Shown here in pieces: positions 34,171 through 42,037 of a stretch of 64,000 nt of DNA. This DNA is from Streptomyces fungicidicus. GTDB lineage: Bacteria > Actinomycetota > Actinomycetes > Streptomycetales > Streptomycetaceae. Under the pieces are notes generated by a model that was not told where the DNA came from, did not search any database, and saw only the letters and a list, made by a program, of their open reading frames with translations. Position numbers and translations under genes: made by a program. Each line of letters opens with the position of its first letter. Positions within the stretch are counted from its first letter, which is position 1. The stretch is taken from contig NZ_CP023407.1 of NCBI RefSeq assembly GCF_003665435.1, positions 5,939,501-6,003,500 on the forward strand, in the 5' to 3' direction.

Positions 34171-35262
34171 ATGACCGACCGGAAGCCGCCGCCGCACCGG
34201 ACGCTGCTCTCCTGCACTCCGGCGGTCGTGATGGCAGTCGTGGCGGTGACGGACATCCTGGCGGGGCCGGGTGTCGGGTTCCTGCCGTTGGTCTCTCTCG
34301 GACCGGCCTTCGCCGGGCTGGTCGGCGGATGGTGCCGAACCGCGCTCTACGGCCTCGCGGCCCTCGTACTGTGCGTCGCACTGGGCTTGTACGACGGACT
34401 GTTCGATGAACGCCGCGGGTACACCGCACTGGCCTCGGTGGCCGGTGTCACGGGCGTCGGCGTCGCAGCCGCTGTGATGCGCTCGAACCGGGAGGAAGAA
34501 CTGGCCAACGTACGGTCGATCGCCGAAGTCGCCCAGCGAGTGCTGCTCCGCCCCGTTCCGCGGACCGCCGGACCGCTGCAAGCCGCGGTGTCCTACACGT
34601 CGGCGGTCGCCGAGGCGCGCATCGGCGGAGACCTCTACGAGGTGGTGTCCTCCCCCCACGGTGTAAGGGTCATCGTCGGGGACGTGCAGGGCAAAGGACT
34701 GGCGGCGGTGGAGACGGCAGCGGTGGTGCTGAGTGTCTTCCGTGAGGCGGCCTACGACGAGGGGACGCTGTCCGAACTCGGTGAACGCCTGGAGCGCAGC
34801 GCGGCACGGGAACTGGAAGGGGAGAAGTTCGTCACCGCCGTCCTCGCCGAGATCGGCACCGAGCACGAGGCGGTCTTCGTCAACTACGGGCATCCGGCGC
34901 CGATGATCCTGCGGAAGGACGGAACGGTCGACTTTCCTCAACCGCCCGCCTTCGCGCCGCCGCTCGGCCTCGGAGAGTACGGCAGCGAAGGGCCGAAACC
35001 CTACCGGGTGAGCTTCGCGCCGGGTGAGCAGCTCCTGCTCTACACCGACGGCGTCACGGAAGCCCGCGACGAGGAGGGCCGCTTCTATCCCCTCGGTGAG
35101 CGGGCGCACCTGCTGAAGGACCCGGGCGCCCACCGGGCCCTGGCAGCCCTGCGGGAAGACCTCGCCCGGCACGCGGCCGGACCGCCGCACGACGACGCTG
35201 CGATGCTTCTGCTGCGCTACCGCGGTCATGAGAACGGAAAGCCGTCCCCTCCGCGTAAGTGA
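34171..35262 (+). CDS. membrane PP2C/SpoIIE-family serine phosphatase
   Basis: 363 residues. Three or four N-terminal hydrophobic helices (residues about 15-105) are followed by a SpoIIE-type PP2C domain. Metal-binding motifs: GGDLYEVVSS, GDVQGKGL, YTDGVTEARDEEG and PPHDDAAMLLLRY. Such enzymes dephosphorylate anti-anti-sigma factors in partner-switching pathways. AGGAG upstream of the ATG at 34171. It has no PAS or GAF sensor, so input probably comes through the membrane part. The next gene, a MarR regulator, starts 29 bases downstream. Confidence 0.87.
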   Translation: MTDRKPPPHRTLLSCTPAVVMAVVAVTDILAGPGVGFLPLVSLGPAFAGLVGGWCRTALYGLAALVLCVALGLYDGLFDERRGYTALASVAGVTGVGVAAAVMRSNREEELANVRSIAEVAQRVLLRPVPRTAGPLQAAVSYTSAVAEARIGGDLYEVVSSPHGVRVIVGDVQGKGLAAVETAAVVLSVFREAAYDEGTLSELGERLERSAARELEGEKFVTAVLAEIGTEHEAVFVNYGHPAPMILRKDGTVDFPQPPAFAPPLGLGEYGSEGPKPYRVSFAPGEQLLLYTDGVTEARDEEGRFYPLGERAHLLKDPGAHRALAALREDLARHAAGPPHDDAAMLLLRYRGHENGKPSPPRK

Positions 35263-35291
35263 GCACCGCTGCCACGAGGTAGAAAGGACGC

Positions 35292-35831
35292 ATGCCGGAG
35301 CGCGAGGACCCTGCGGGAACGACGGACGACGTGGATCTGGTGACCCGGTCGGTGCTGACCGCGTCCCGACTGCTGGTCGCGGTGTCCGCGCAGTCCCTCG
35401 CCGAGGTCGAGGAACGGGTGACGTTGCCTCAGTTCAGAATGCTCGTCGTGCTGTCCACCCGGGGCGCGACCAAACTCGTCACGCTCGCCGACCTCCTTCA
35501 GGTCGCCCCGTCCACCGCGATGCGGATGATCGACCGTTTGATCGCCGCCGGCCTCGCCGACCGCCGGCCCAACCCCGCCAACCGACGCGAGACGCTGCTC
35601 CAGCTCACCGAGGAAGGGCACCGCACGGTCGCCGACGTGACCACCCGCCGCCGCGCCGCGATCGCCGCGATCGTGCAGCGGCTCAGCCCGACACAGCGAT
35701 CGGCCCTCGTCAAGGCGCTGGCTGCTTTCAACGAAGCAGGCGGAGAGCCGCTCGCTCCGGTCCGGGACGACACGGTGAGCCCTCACCCGCTGGGGTGGAC
35801 GACAGGTCTCCCGGCGACCGGAGACGCCTGA
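35292..35831 (+). CDS. MarR-family transcriptional regulator
   Basis: 179 residues. The winged HTH is clear (TLPQFRMLVVLSTRG, TLADLLQVAPSTAMRMIDRL, wing RRPNPANRRETLLQLTEEG). The C-terminal 25 residues are Pro/Gly-rich. ATG at 35292 with AAAGGA upstream; probably co-transcribed with the phosphatase. No ligand or target can be inferred. Confidence 0.85.
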   Translation: MPEREDPAGTTDDVDLVTRSVLTASRLLVAVSAQSLAEVEERVTLPQFRMLVVLSTRGATKLVTLADLLQVAPSTAMRMIDRLIAAGLADRRPNPANRRETLLQLTEEGHRTVADVTTRRRAAIAAIVQRLSPTQRSALVKALAAFNEAGGEPLAPVRDDTVSPHPLGWTTGLPATGDA

Positions 35832-36424
35832 CGGGCCTGCCGGTCCTTCTGCTTGATCAGGAGTCTGATCACCATGGGGGACAACCTCGAGCCCGGCGCC
35901 CTTGGGGCCTGGAGGGACCCGCAGTGGGTGCCTCGGCACGATCGGATCACGCCGGTGACCGGGGACAGGGAGTGGTGAAAGCGGTACCACCTTCCGTGGC
36001 CGTTCGCCCGGTGCTGGAGAAGACCTCGTGCACCCTGTCGCTGTTCCGGCGTTCGCTGCCTCCCGGCGGGCCTCGGCACTGGTCCACTCGCAGTAGTCGA
36101 GACTCGGGTCCCTCGGCGCTCCCTTGAGGCGCGAAGGCGTCGACGTGGCCAAGCTCGCCGCCGCCTGGCAGCGCATGGCCCAGGCGACCTGACCCGCGTT
36201 CGTGTCGGGAGGGGCCGGTCACGCATGATCGGTGAGGCCCACCAGAAAACACTCGGCGGCGGGGAGGCCATGCCTCGCCGCCGCCTTGTGCAGAAGAAGG
36301 GCGCGAAACTGCTTGATCACCATCGGCCGAGTCTCACGGGCGATCCAGCCTTTCGTTCCGGGCCGGATGCTGGCGCGTTTCCGCTAGCGGCTTCCGTCAT
36401 GCCGTTATAGCGTTGTGATCAGCA
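35832..36424. other. gene-poor stretch between marR and csp copy 3
   Basis: About 590 bases without a convincing gene. A short open stretch ending at 36192 encodes REGVDVAKLAAAWQRMAQAT, which reads like the C-terminus of a lost gene. Two places carry similar CTGCTTGATCA motifs (near 35850 and 36308). A hairpin at 36255-36285 is listed separately. Confidence 0.4.
36255..36285 (-). terminator. hairpin, probably minus-strand terminator
   Basis: 14-bp stem with one mismatch (GGCGGCGGGGAGGC / GCCTCGCCGCCGCC), loop CAT. On the minus strand it is followed by GAGTGTTTTCT, a short U-tract, so it would end a transcript coming from the right; no gene for it is visible. Confidence 0.5.
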
Positions 36425-36513
36425 GTCGTGGTTCCGAAGTTCCGTTCGCCCGTGATCGCCATCACGGGCGTTCTTGCTGTTCAGCGCCTCTCCGGACCAG
36501 GGCGATCACCTCC
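36425..36513 (+). promoter_or_regulatory. structured leader of csp copy 3 with anti-Shine-Dalgarno mimic
   Basis: Box GTCGTGGTTCCGAA (36425-36438), hairpin GCCCGTGAT-CGCC-ATCACGGGC (36448-36469), then ACCAGGGCGATCACCTCC (36496-36513), identical over 18 bases to the copy 2 leader. From box start to GATCACCTCC is 79 bases here and 78 in copy 2. It ends 45 bases before the start codon. Confidence 0.6.
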
Positions 36514-36558
36514 CGGTCGCGCAGCGTGCGTGCCCGGTTTCCCTCAAAGGAGACAGTC

Positions 36559-36762
36559 ATGGCCAAGGGCACAGTGAAGTGGTTCAACAGCGAGAAGGGC
36601 TTCGGCTTCATCGAGCAGGAGGGCGGCGGCCCCGACGTCTTCGCCCACTACTCCAACATCGCCAGCCAGGGCTACCGCGAGCTGCAGGAGGGCCAGAAGG
36701 TCGAGTTCGACGTCACGCAGGGCCAGAAGGGCCCGCAGGCTGAGAACATCCGCCCCGCCTGA
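36559..36762 (+). CDS. cold-shock protein (CspA family), copy 3
   Basis: 67 residues, cold-shock domain with RNP1 KGFGFIEQ and RNP2 DVFAHYS. Starts MAKGTVKWFNSEKG, like the major Streptomyces cold-shock proteins. SD AAAGGAGA seven bases upstream of ATG at 36559, able to pair with the CTCC of the leader. Monocistronic with its own terminator. Confidence 0.95.
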   Translation: MAKGTVKWFNSEKGFGFIEQEGGGPDVFAHYSNIASQGYRELQEGQKVEFDVTQGQKGPQAENIRPA

Positions 36763-36771
36763 TCGCGCCCC

Positions 36772-36817
36772 GGTAAGGGGGCCCGGCATCCCGGCTTCGG
36801 GACGCCGGGCCCTTACC
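36772..36817 (+). terminator. terminator of csp copy 3
   Basis: Long hairpin: GGTAAGGG pairs with CCCTTACC, continued inward by CCCGGC/GCCGGG and TCCCG/CGGGA, with small bulges. It starts ten bases after the stop. Confidence 0.85.
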
Positions 36818-36838
36818 GTCGCACGACGGTTCATCTGA

Positions 36839-36955
36839 CTACGGCACCGCTGGACCATCGAGCGCACGATGGCCTGGCTCGCCGGCTGCCGCCGACTCCA
36901 CCGCCGCTACGAGCGTAAGGCCGAACACTTCCTCGCCTTCACGAGCATCGCGGCA
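36839..36955 (+). pseudogene. IS5-family transposase C-terminal remnant
   Basis: A 39-codon fragment reading WTIERTMAWLAGCRRLHRRY and then ERKAEHFLAFTSIAA. This is the C-terminal signature of IS5/IS4-type DDE transposases (catalytic Glu in the xxERTxAWL motif and the RRYER segment). An in-frame stop at 36836 precedes it and the rest of the element is missing. Confidence 0.65.
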
Positions 36956-37050
36956 AGACTCGACGCGAGATCATCCGATGCCTCAAGCGATACGCAGCCC
37001 GCGAGGTCTTCAACCTGGCCAGACCGATTTCCCGCGCCCCCGCGTTATAG
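36952..37050 (+). pseudogene. IS110-family transposase C-terminal remnant, left copy
   Basis: In the next frame, directly fused to the IS5 remnant: GKTRREIIRCLKRYAAREVF ending at TAG. It matches the C-terminal end of IS110-type transposases and is near-identical in DNA to the copy at 38877-39116, both ending around GCGTTATAGGG. Confidence 0.6.
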
Positions 37051-37218
37051 GGGCGTCGGCGACACTGCCTGTGCCTCGAAGTTGCGTGAGTCGCGTGGAC
37101 ATGACCGTCCCTGCCTTTTGAAGGCGACGCTACCGGGCCGGTGGCATGAGCCGGATATCGCCGCATGTCACCGGCCTGTTTCCTCATCGAGTCACACCAA
37201 AGGGCGTGACGGGACAGG

Positions 37219-37485
37219 TCAGAAGAGGTCGAGCTGGGCGGACTCGGTCGCTCCCAGCATGCGGCACTCTCCTGTTTCCCCGGCGACGCTGACATAGCCC
37301 GTGCCGACAGCCATGTCCCGGAGGTCTCCGCTACGGAGGTAGGCGACCGATTGGCAGTCGAAGTAGAAGATGCCTCCCACTTGGGTGCGCTCTCCCTCGA
37401 CGAGCGCGAAGGCCATGCCCTCGTGACTGACCTTCTCGTCCAGGAACTTCTCGGCCAGCCTCGTCGCCTCTTCCATGTCCAACAT
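37219..37485 (-). CDS. Imm35/YrhB-like immunity protein
   Basis: 88 residues. Starts MLDMEEATRLAEKFLDEKV and contains GGIFYFDCQSVAYLRSGD and VSVAGETGECRMLG. This is the pattern of the small YrhB/Imm35 family, in which a helix is followed by a beta-sheet with a G(x)VFF...N motif. Imm35 proteins protect against polymorphic toxins. The ATG at 37485 with GAGGAA upstream was chosen over an upstream in-frame ATG that lacks an SD. It lies 81 bases after the Im9-like gene on the same strand, at the end of a degraded toxin locus. Confidence 0.65.
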   Translation of the reverse strand: MLDMEEATRLAEKFLDEKVSHEGMAFALVEGERTQVGGIFYFDCQSVAYLRSGDLRDMAVGTGYVSVAGETGECRMLGATESAQLDLF

Positions 37486-37566
37486 CAGTCTTTCCTCAGG
37501 AGGAGAAGTTCCGCCATGGTGAGAGGTTGGCGTACCCCGACTGGCCATCCAGGACACCACGTCTCC

Positions 37567-37794
37567 TTACAAAGCGAAAGGAGTGTAGGCCAAAGCAGTG
37601 TCCACGACCTCTTCTGCCGTCAGATCGTCTGTAAAGCCTTCTGCATCGGGGTGATAAATGAGATTGAGAACGCGAGGATGAGGTACGTTCGCTTCGAGAA
37701 TCTCAACGAGCTTATCGTCTTCCTCCTCCGTCCCATTTGCGACCATGATTCTCCGAACGAGCTCGACGAGCTGATCGCGAGTAAGGTCACGCAC
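37567..37794 (-). CDS. colicin/pyocin DNase immunity (Im9-like) protein
   Basis: 75 residues from GTG at 37794 (GAGG about ten bases upstream): LTRDQLVELVRRIMVANGTE, then VPHPRVLNLIYHPD, then DLTAEEVVDTALAY. The order helix I - EEE acidic helix II - HPxxxxLIYHP helix III - helix IV is the Im2/Im7/Im8/Im9 layout. Such proteins bind and neutralise HNH nuclease toxins. The same reading frame is open upstream into the Rhs remnant, so a 359-codon fusion is formally possible. Base composition here is lower in GC than in the upstream part and codons such as ATT, AAT, TAT appear, indicating a different origin. No HNH toxin is left. Confidence 0.6.
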   Translation of the reverse strand: MRDLTRDQLVELVRRIMVANGTEEEDDKLVEILEANVPHPRVLNLIYHPDAEGFTDDLTAEEVVDTALAYTPFAL

Positions 37795-38646
37795 GTCCAC
37801 CACGCCTCGCTGGTGATAGTCGGGGTCCAACCGGCTCGGTGCGCCTGTGCGTAGCAGGTACAGATTCCCGCCTGCGCACCGGGGATCACCGGAGTAGAAC
37901 GCCTCCACCAGCGGCGAGGTGGTGCCGCCCGGACTCGATGTCCCGTCGGCGCTGTTGAGGAAGACCCAGGTGTAGTACTCCTTGCCGTCCTCGAGCGTTC
38001 CGCCCAGCGCGCTGCCGGCCCACCAGAAACACTGGTCCGTGGGATAGGAGTTGCTCGCCCACCAGTCGTAGCACCAGGCCCCGGTGTCCGGGGTGTCGCC
38101 GCTGGGATCGTCCGTGGACTTCTTGATCTCCTGCTGCACGACGGGGGAGCCGCCCGCGTCCAGGACGTACAGCCACATTCCGGTATACGAATCTCCCCGC
38201 TTGGGCAACTTCACCTGCCCGCCGATCGACAGCATCCCCGGATACGCGGTGGCCCAGGACGACACCCACGTCGGGTTCTCGGCCGCCGCCGCGAGAGGCT
38301 GCAAAGCCACCTTCGACTCGGCGGCGGGCCCACGCTCGACGAGGTTTGTGTCCGGTCGGCTGTGGGCCTTCCCCTTGGACATCCGCCCCGGCGCGTTCAT
38401 GTAGTCGCGCATCGGCGACCGTTCGTGCCGGTCCTCGTCGACCTGCTTGCGGCGCTCGGCCAGCGTCATGGCCTTGGGGGGCTTGGGCAGGTCGGCGGCT
38501 GTCCGGGCCTGCGCGTGTGTGATGGCCGCGGTGACCGCGGAGTGGGGACGGTCCACGGGCGACGCCCAGGAGGGGGCGACCCCCGCTAGTGCCAGCAGAG
38601 CCAGGGCCAGAACGACCGTGACAAGTCTTCGCGCTTGTGTGCGCAC
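37795..38646 (-). pseudogene. N-terminal remnant of an Rhs-type secreted polymorphic toxin
   Basis: Starts with a Sec signal (RRLVTVVLALALLALAGVAPSWA) and continues through a pre-Rhs region (DLPKPPKAMTLAERRKQV, NPTWVSSWATAYPGML, a WCYDWWASNSYP segment). At about 37885 the family sequence switches frame: after LVEAFYSG it continues in another frame as IPGAQAGICTCYAQAHRA, so a small deletion has occurred. Right after AQAHRA (about 37835) the homology stops and the long Rhs repeat core and toxin tip are absent. Inactive as a toxin by these criteria; the surviving frame happens to run on into the Im9-like gene. Confidence 0.6.
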
Positions 38647-38876
38647 AGTGCATCACCCGTGGGTCAGGAGTGAAGAGAGGTCGCGGTGATGCATGATCAG
38701 AAAGATCTCGAACTAATGTGCCGTGGAAAGCGGGGCCGAAACGCGACGGAGTCCCCACTCGCCCTGGCCATGAGATTGCAGGCTGAGCGGACGAAGGGCT
38801 CCGCTTGGCCGCGAGATTTGGCGCGAAGGTGATCCAGAGCGCGAGGTGGCGCGGGTAAACGGATCATTGACGGTGA

Positions 38877-39116
38877 GCCAAGGAAGGGCAGCGGGCCGGC
38901 GGTGACCGCCGGGCCGACGCCGCCCTGCGCCGCATCGTGTTCACTCGCCCACGCGTCGATCCCCGCACCCAGGCGTACCACGAACGCCGCACCCAGGAGG
39001 GCCGGACCCGGCGCGAGATCATCCGATGCCTCGAGCGATACGCAGCCCGCGAGGTCTGCGGCCTGGTGGGCCGGATTCCCGCACCCCTGCGTTATAGGGA
39101 CGACCGTGAGACGTGA
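38877..39116 (+). pseudogene. IS110-family transposase C-terminal remnant, right copy
   Basis: 79 codons after an in-frame stop: RIVFTRPRVDPRTQAYHERR then TRREIIRCLERYAAREV, the C-terminal portion of an IS110-type transposase. It is in direct orientation with the remnant at 36952-37050, which lacks the part before TRREIIRC. It ends 13 bases before the start of pcaDC. Upstream, 38647-38876 holds no gene I can support. Confidence 0.65.
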
Positions 39117-39129
39117 GAGGGTCTGGGGC

Positions 39130-40428
39130 GTGAGTGAGACACCGCCGAACACCCTGCAATACCGCTTTGACGGGCCAGAAGACGCTCCGGTTCTGATCCT
39201 GGGGCCCTCACTGGGCACCACATGGCACATGTGGGACCGGCAAGTGCCCGAGCTGACGAAGCAGTGGCGGGTCTTCCGCTTCGACCTCCCCGGGCACGGC
39301 GGAGCGCCCGCCCACCCCGCGGGCTCGGTCGCCGATCTCACCACGCGGCTGCTCGTCACCCTCGAGGGCCTCGGCGTGCACCGCTTCGGCTACGCGGGCT
39401 GCGCGCTGGGCGGCGCCGTCGGGATCGAGCTGGCCCTGCGCCACCCCGAGCGTCTCGCGTCCCTCGCGCTGATCGCGGCCTCGCCACGCTTCGGTACGGC
39501 GGACGAGTTCCGCCAGCGCGGGGTGATCGTCCGGACGAACGGGCTCGACCCGATCGCCCGCTCCGCGCCGGAGCGCTGGTTCACCGGCGGCTTCGCCGCC
39601 GCCCAGCCCGCGATCACCGAGTGGGCCGTGCAGATGGTGCGCACCACCGACCCCGGCTGCTACATCGCCGCCTGCGAGGCGCTCGCCTCGTTCGACGCGC
39701 GGGCGGGACTCGGCAGCGTCGGCGCGCCCACCCTGGTGCTGGTCGGCTCCGACGACCAGGTCACCGGCCCCGCCGAGGCCCGCACCCTGGTTGCCGGAAT
39801 CCCCGACGCGCGGCTCGCCGTCGTACCGGGCGCCTCCCACCTCGTGCCGGTGGAGCAGCCGGCCGCCGTCACCGACCTGCTGGTGCGGCACTTCTCCACC
39901 GCCTGGCAGCCCGCCTTCGAGACCGCCACCGGCCAGACCGCCCTGCCCGCGGCCGCCCTGAACCCGGTGCCGGCCCCCGCCCCGCCGCAGCCGGTGCCCG
40001 TCGCCGAGATCGCCCCGCCCGCCGTACCGCAGGTGACGCACGGCAGACCCGATCGCTACGACACCGGGATCAAGGTCCGCCGGGAGGTGCTGGGCGACGC
40101 GCACGTCGACCGGACGCTGGCCGGGGCCGACGAGTTCTCCGGCGACTTCCAGGAGCTCGTCACCCGCTACGCCTGGGGCGAGGTGTGGGACCGGCCCGGC
40201 CTCGACCGGCGCACCCGAAGCTGCGTCACCCTCACCGCCCTCGTCGCCGGCGGCCACCTGGAGGAGCTCGCCGTCCACACCCGGGCCGCCCTGCGCAACG
40301 GGCTCACCCCGGCCGAGATCAAGGAGGTGCTGCTCCAGGCGGCCGTCTACTGCGGCGTGCCGGCGGCGAACAGCGCGTTCCGGGTGGCCCAGCGGATCGT
40401 CCGCGAGGAGACCACACCCCAGGAGTGA
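39130..40428 (+). CDS. pcaL: fused 3-oxoadipate enol-lactonase / 4-carboxymuconolactone decarboxylase (PcaDC)
   Basis: 432 residues. An alpha/beta-hydrolase domain comes first (about 1-260; PSLGTTWHMWDRQ, FDLPGHGGAP). Its nucleophile elbow reads AGCALGGAVG, with Cys where PcaD-type lactonases usually have Ser. A Pro/Ala linker (about 275-305) follows, then a carboxymuconolactone decarboxylase domain (GDAHVDRTLAG, ELVTRYAWGEVWDRPGLDRR, HTRAALRNGLTPAEIKEVLL). The fusion performs two consecutive steps of the protocatechuate branch. GTG at 39130 with GAGGG nine bases upstream; an earlier GTG at 39106 would run into the IS110 remnant. No other pca gene is nearby. Confidence 0.85.
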   Translation: MSETPPNTLQYRFDGPEDAPVLILGPSLGTTWHMWDRQVPELTKQWRVFRFDLPGHGGAPAHPAGSVADLTTRLLVTLEGLGVHRFGYAGCALGGAVGIELALRHPERLASLALIAASPRFGTADEFRQRGVIVRTNGLDPIARSAPERWFTGGFAAAQPAITEWAVQMVRTTDPGCYIAACEALASFDARAGLGSVGAPTLVLVGSDDQVTGPAEARTLVAGIPDARLAVVPGASHLVPVEQPAAVTDLLVRHFSTAWQPAFETATGQTALPAAALNPVPAPAPPQPVPVAEIAPPAVPQVTHGRPDRYDTGIKVRREVLGDAHVDRTLAGADEFSGDFQELVTRYAWGEVWDRPGLDRRTRSCVTLTALVAGGHLEELAVHTRAALRNGLTPAEIKEVLLQAAVYCGVPAANSAFRVAQRIVREETTPQE

Positions 40429-40451
40429 GCATCCGGGTCCGCCCCCGCGGA

Positions 40452-40472
40452 CCGGCCGCGGCACGCGGCCGG
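40452..40472 (+). terminator. terminator of pcaDC
   Basis: Perfect 9-bp stem CCGGCCGCG / CGCGGCCGG with loop GCA, 23 bases after the stop codon. Confidence 0.7.
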
Positions 40473-40498
40473 GAACGGTGCGGGGGCAGGATGGAACC

Positions 40499-41134
40499 AT
40501 GAAGCTCACGAAGAAGTCGCACGCCTGCGTCCGCCTGGAGAAGGACGGCCGCGTCCTCGTCGTCGACCCCGGAGGGTTCAGCGAGGAGGACGCCGCCGTC
40601 GGGGCGGACGCCGTGCTGGTCACGCACGAGCACCCCGACCACTTCGACGAGGGCCGGCTACGGGCCGCCCTGGAGGCCCGCCCGTCCGCCGAGATCTGGA
40701 CCCTGAGGTCGGTCGCCGGGCAGCTCTCGGCGGCGTTCCCGGGCCGTGTGCACACCGTCGGCCACGGCGACACCTTCACCGCCGCCGGCTTCGACGTCCA
40801 GGTGCACGGCGAACTGCACGCGGTGATCCACCCGGACATCCCGCGCGTCACCAACGTCGGCTACCTCGTCGACGGCGGGAAGCTCTTCCACCCCGGCGAC
40901 GCGCTCACCGTGCCCGGCGGGCCGGTCGAGACGCTGATGCTGCCCGTCATGGCCCCCTGGAACAAGATCTCCGAAGTGATCGACTACGTCCGTGAGGTGA
41001 AGCCCCGGCGCGCCTACGACATCCACGACGCCCTCCTCACCGACCTGGCCCGCCCGCTCTACGACCGCCAGATCGGCGCCCTCGGCGGCGCCGAGCACCT
41101 GCGGCTCGCGCCGGGCGGAACCGCCGAGCTGTGA
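40499..41134 (+). CDS. metallo-beta-lactamase-fold hydrolase (UlaG/YjjX-like)
   Basis: 211 residues. HEHPDHFDEGRL is the HxHxDH metal motif, HPGDAL supplies the later metal ligand, and the final YDIHDAL segment includes the last His. The protein is short and lacks extra domains, like the L-ascorbate-6-phosphate-lactonase-related group. Its substrate is unknown. ATG at 40499 with AGG nine bases upstream. Confidence 0.8.
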   Translation: MKLTKKSHACVRLEKDGRVLVVDPGGFSEEDAAVGADAVLVTHEHPDHFDEGRLRAALEARPSAEIWTLRSVAGQLSAAFPGRVHTVGHGDTFTAAGFDVQVHGELHAVIHPDIPRVTNVGYLVDGGKLFHPGDALTVPGGPVETLMLPVMAPWNKISEVIDYVREVKPRRAYDIHDALLTDLARPLYDRQIGALGGAEHLRLAPGGTAEL

Positions 41135-41185
41135 GCGGCAGGCGGCGGACGGGCGTTGTCACAGGCGCCGGGTAGGTTGGGGAAC

Positions 41186-41965
41186 ATGCGCATCGCCACC
41201 TGGAACGTGAACTCGATCACCGCCCGTCTGCCGCGGCTGCTGGCCTGGCTGGAGAGCAGCGGCACGGACGTGCTGTGCCTCCAGGAGGCCAAGGTCGCCG
41301 AGGACCAGTTCCCGGCGGAGCAGCTGCGGGAACTGGGCTACGAGTCGGCGGTGCACGCCACCGGCCGGTGGAACGGGGTGGCGGTGCTCTCCCGCGTCGG
41401 CCTGTCCGACGTCGTCAAGGGCCTGCCCGGCGACCCCGGTTACGACGGCTCCGTCGAGCCCCGCGCGATCGCCGCGACCTGCGGCCCGGTCCGCGTCTGG
41501 TCGGTCTACGTGCCGAACGGCCGTGAGGTGGAGCACCCGCACTACGCGTACAAGCTCCAGTGGTTCGAGGCGCTGACGGCGGCCGTGTCCGGCGACGCGG
41601 CGGGCGGCCGCCCCTTCGCCGTGCTGGGCGACTACAACGTGGCGCCGACCGACGACGACGTCTACGACCGGTCCGCCTTCGAGGGCTCCACCCACGTCAC
41701 CCCCGCCGAGCGCGCCGCCCTCGCCTCCCTGCGCGAGGCCGGCCTGTCCGACGTCGTGCCGCGCCCCCTCAAGTACGAGCACCCGTACACCTACTGGGAC
41801 TACCGCCAGCTCTGCTTCCCCAAGAACCGCGGCATGCGCATCGACCTGGTGTACGGCAACGCGCCGTTCGCGAAGGCGGTCACCGACTCCTACGTCGACC
41901 GCGAGGAGCGCAAGGGCAAGGGCGCCTCGGACCACGCGCCGGTCGTGGTGGACCTCGACGTGTGA
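41186..41965 (+). CDS. xthA: exodeoxyribonuclease III / AP endonuclease
   Basis: 259 residues of the EEP nuclease fold: MRIATWNVNSITAR, LCLQEAKV (metal Glu), YVPNGRE, GDYNVAPTD, MRIDLVYG and the C-terminal SDHAPVVVDL catalytic Asp-His. Cuts DNA at abasic sites and degrades from 3' ends in base-excision repair. Complete and of usual length. Confidence 0.93.
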   Translation: MRIATWNVNSITARLPRLLAWLESSGTDVLCLQEAKVAEDQFPAEQLRELGYESAVHATGRWNGVAVLSRVGLSDVVKGLPGDPGYDGSVEPRAIAATCGPVRVWSVYVPNGREVEHPHYAYKLQWFEALTAAVSGDAAGGRPFAVLGDYNVAPTDDDVYDRSAFEGSTHVTPAERAALASLREAGLSDVVPRPLKYEHPYTYWDYRQLCFPKNRGMRIDLVYGNAPFAKAVTDSYVDREERKGKGASDHAPVVVDLDV

Positions 41966-42037
41966 CACCTCCCGGGCCGGGAGTCCGACCCCGCGCGCCT
42001 GTGGTGCGCGACACGGTGGGAATGACAGGCTGGAGGG

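Noticed and set aside
36126..36192. Short frame ending KLAAAWQRMAQAT
   Set aside because: Too short and without a start or SD; at most a fragment of a lost gene, noted in the intergenic entry.
38697..38876. Possible small gene or transposase piece on either strand between the Rhs remnant and the IS110 remnant
   Set aside because: Short frames without SD, domain or codon bias; nothing recognisable.
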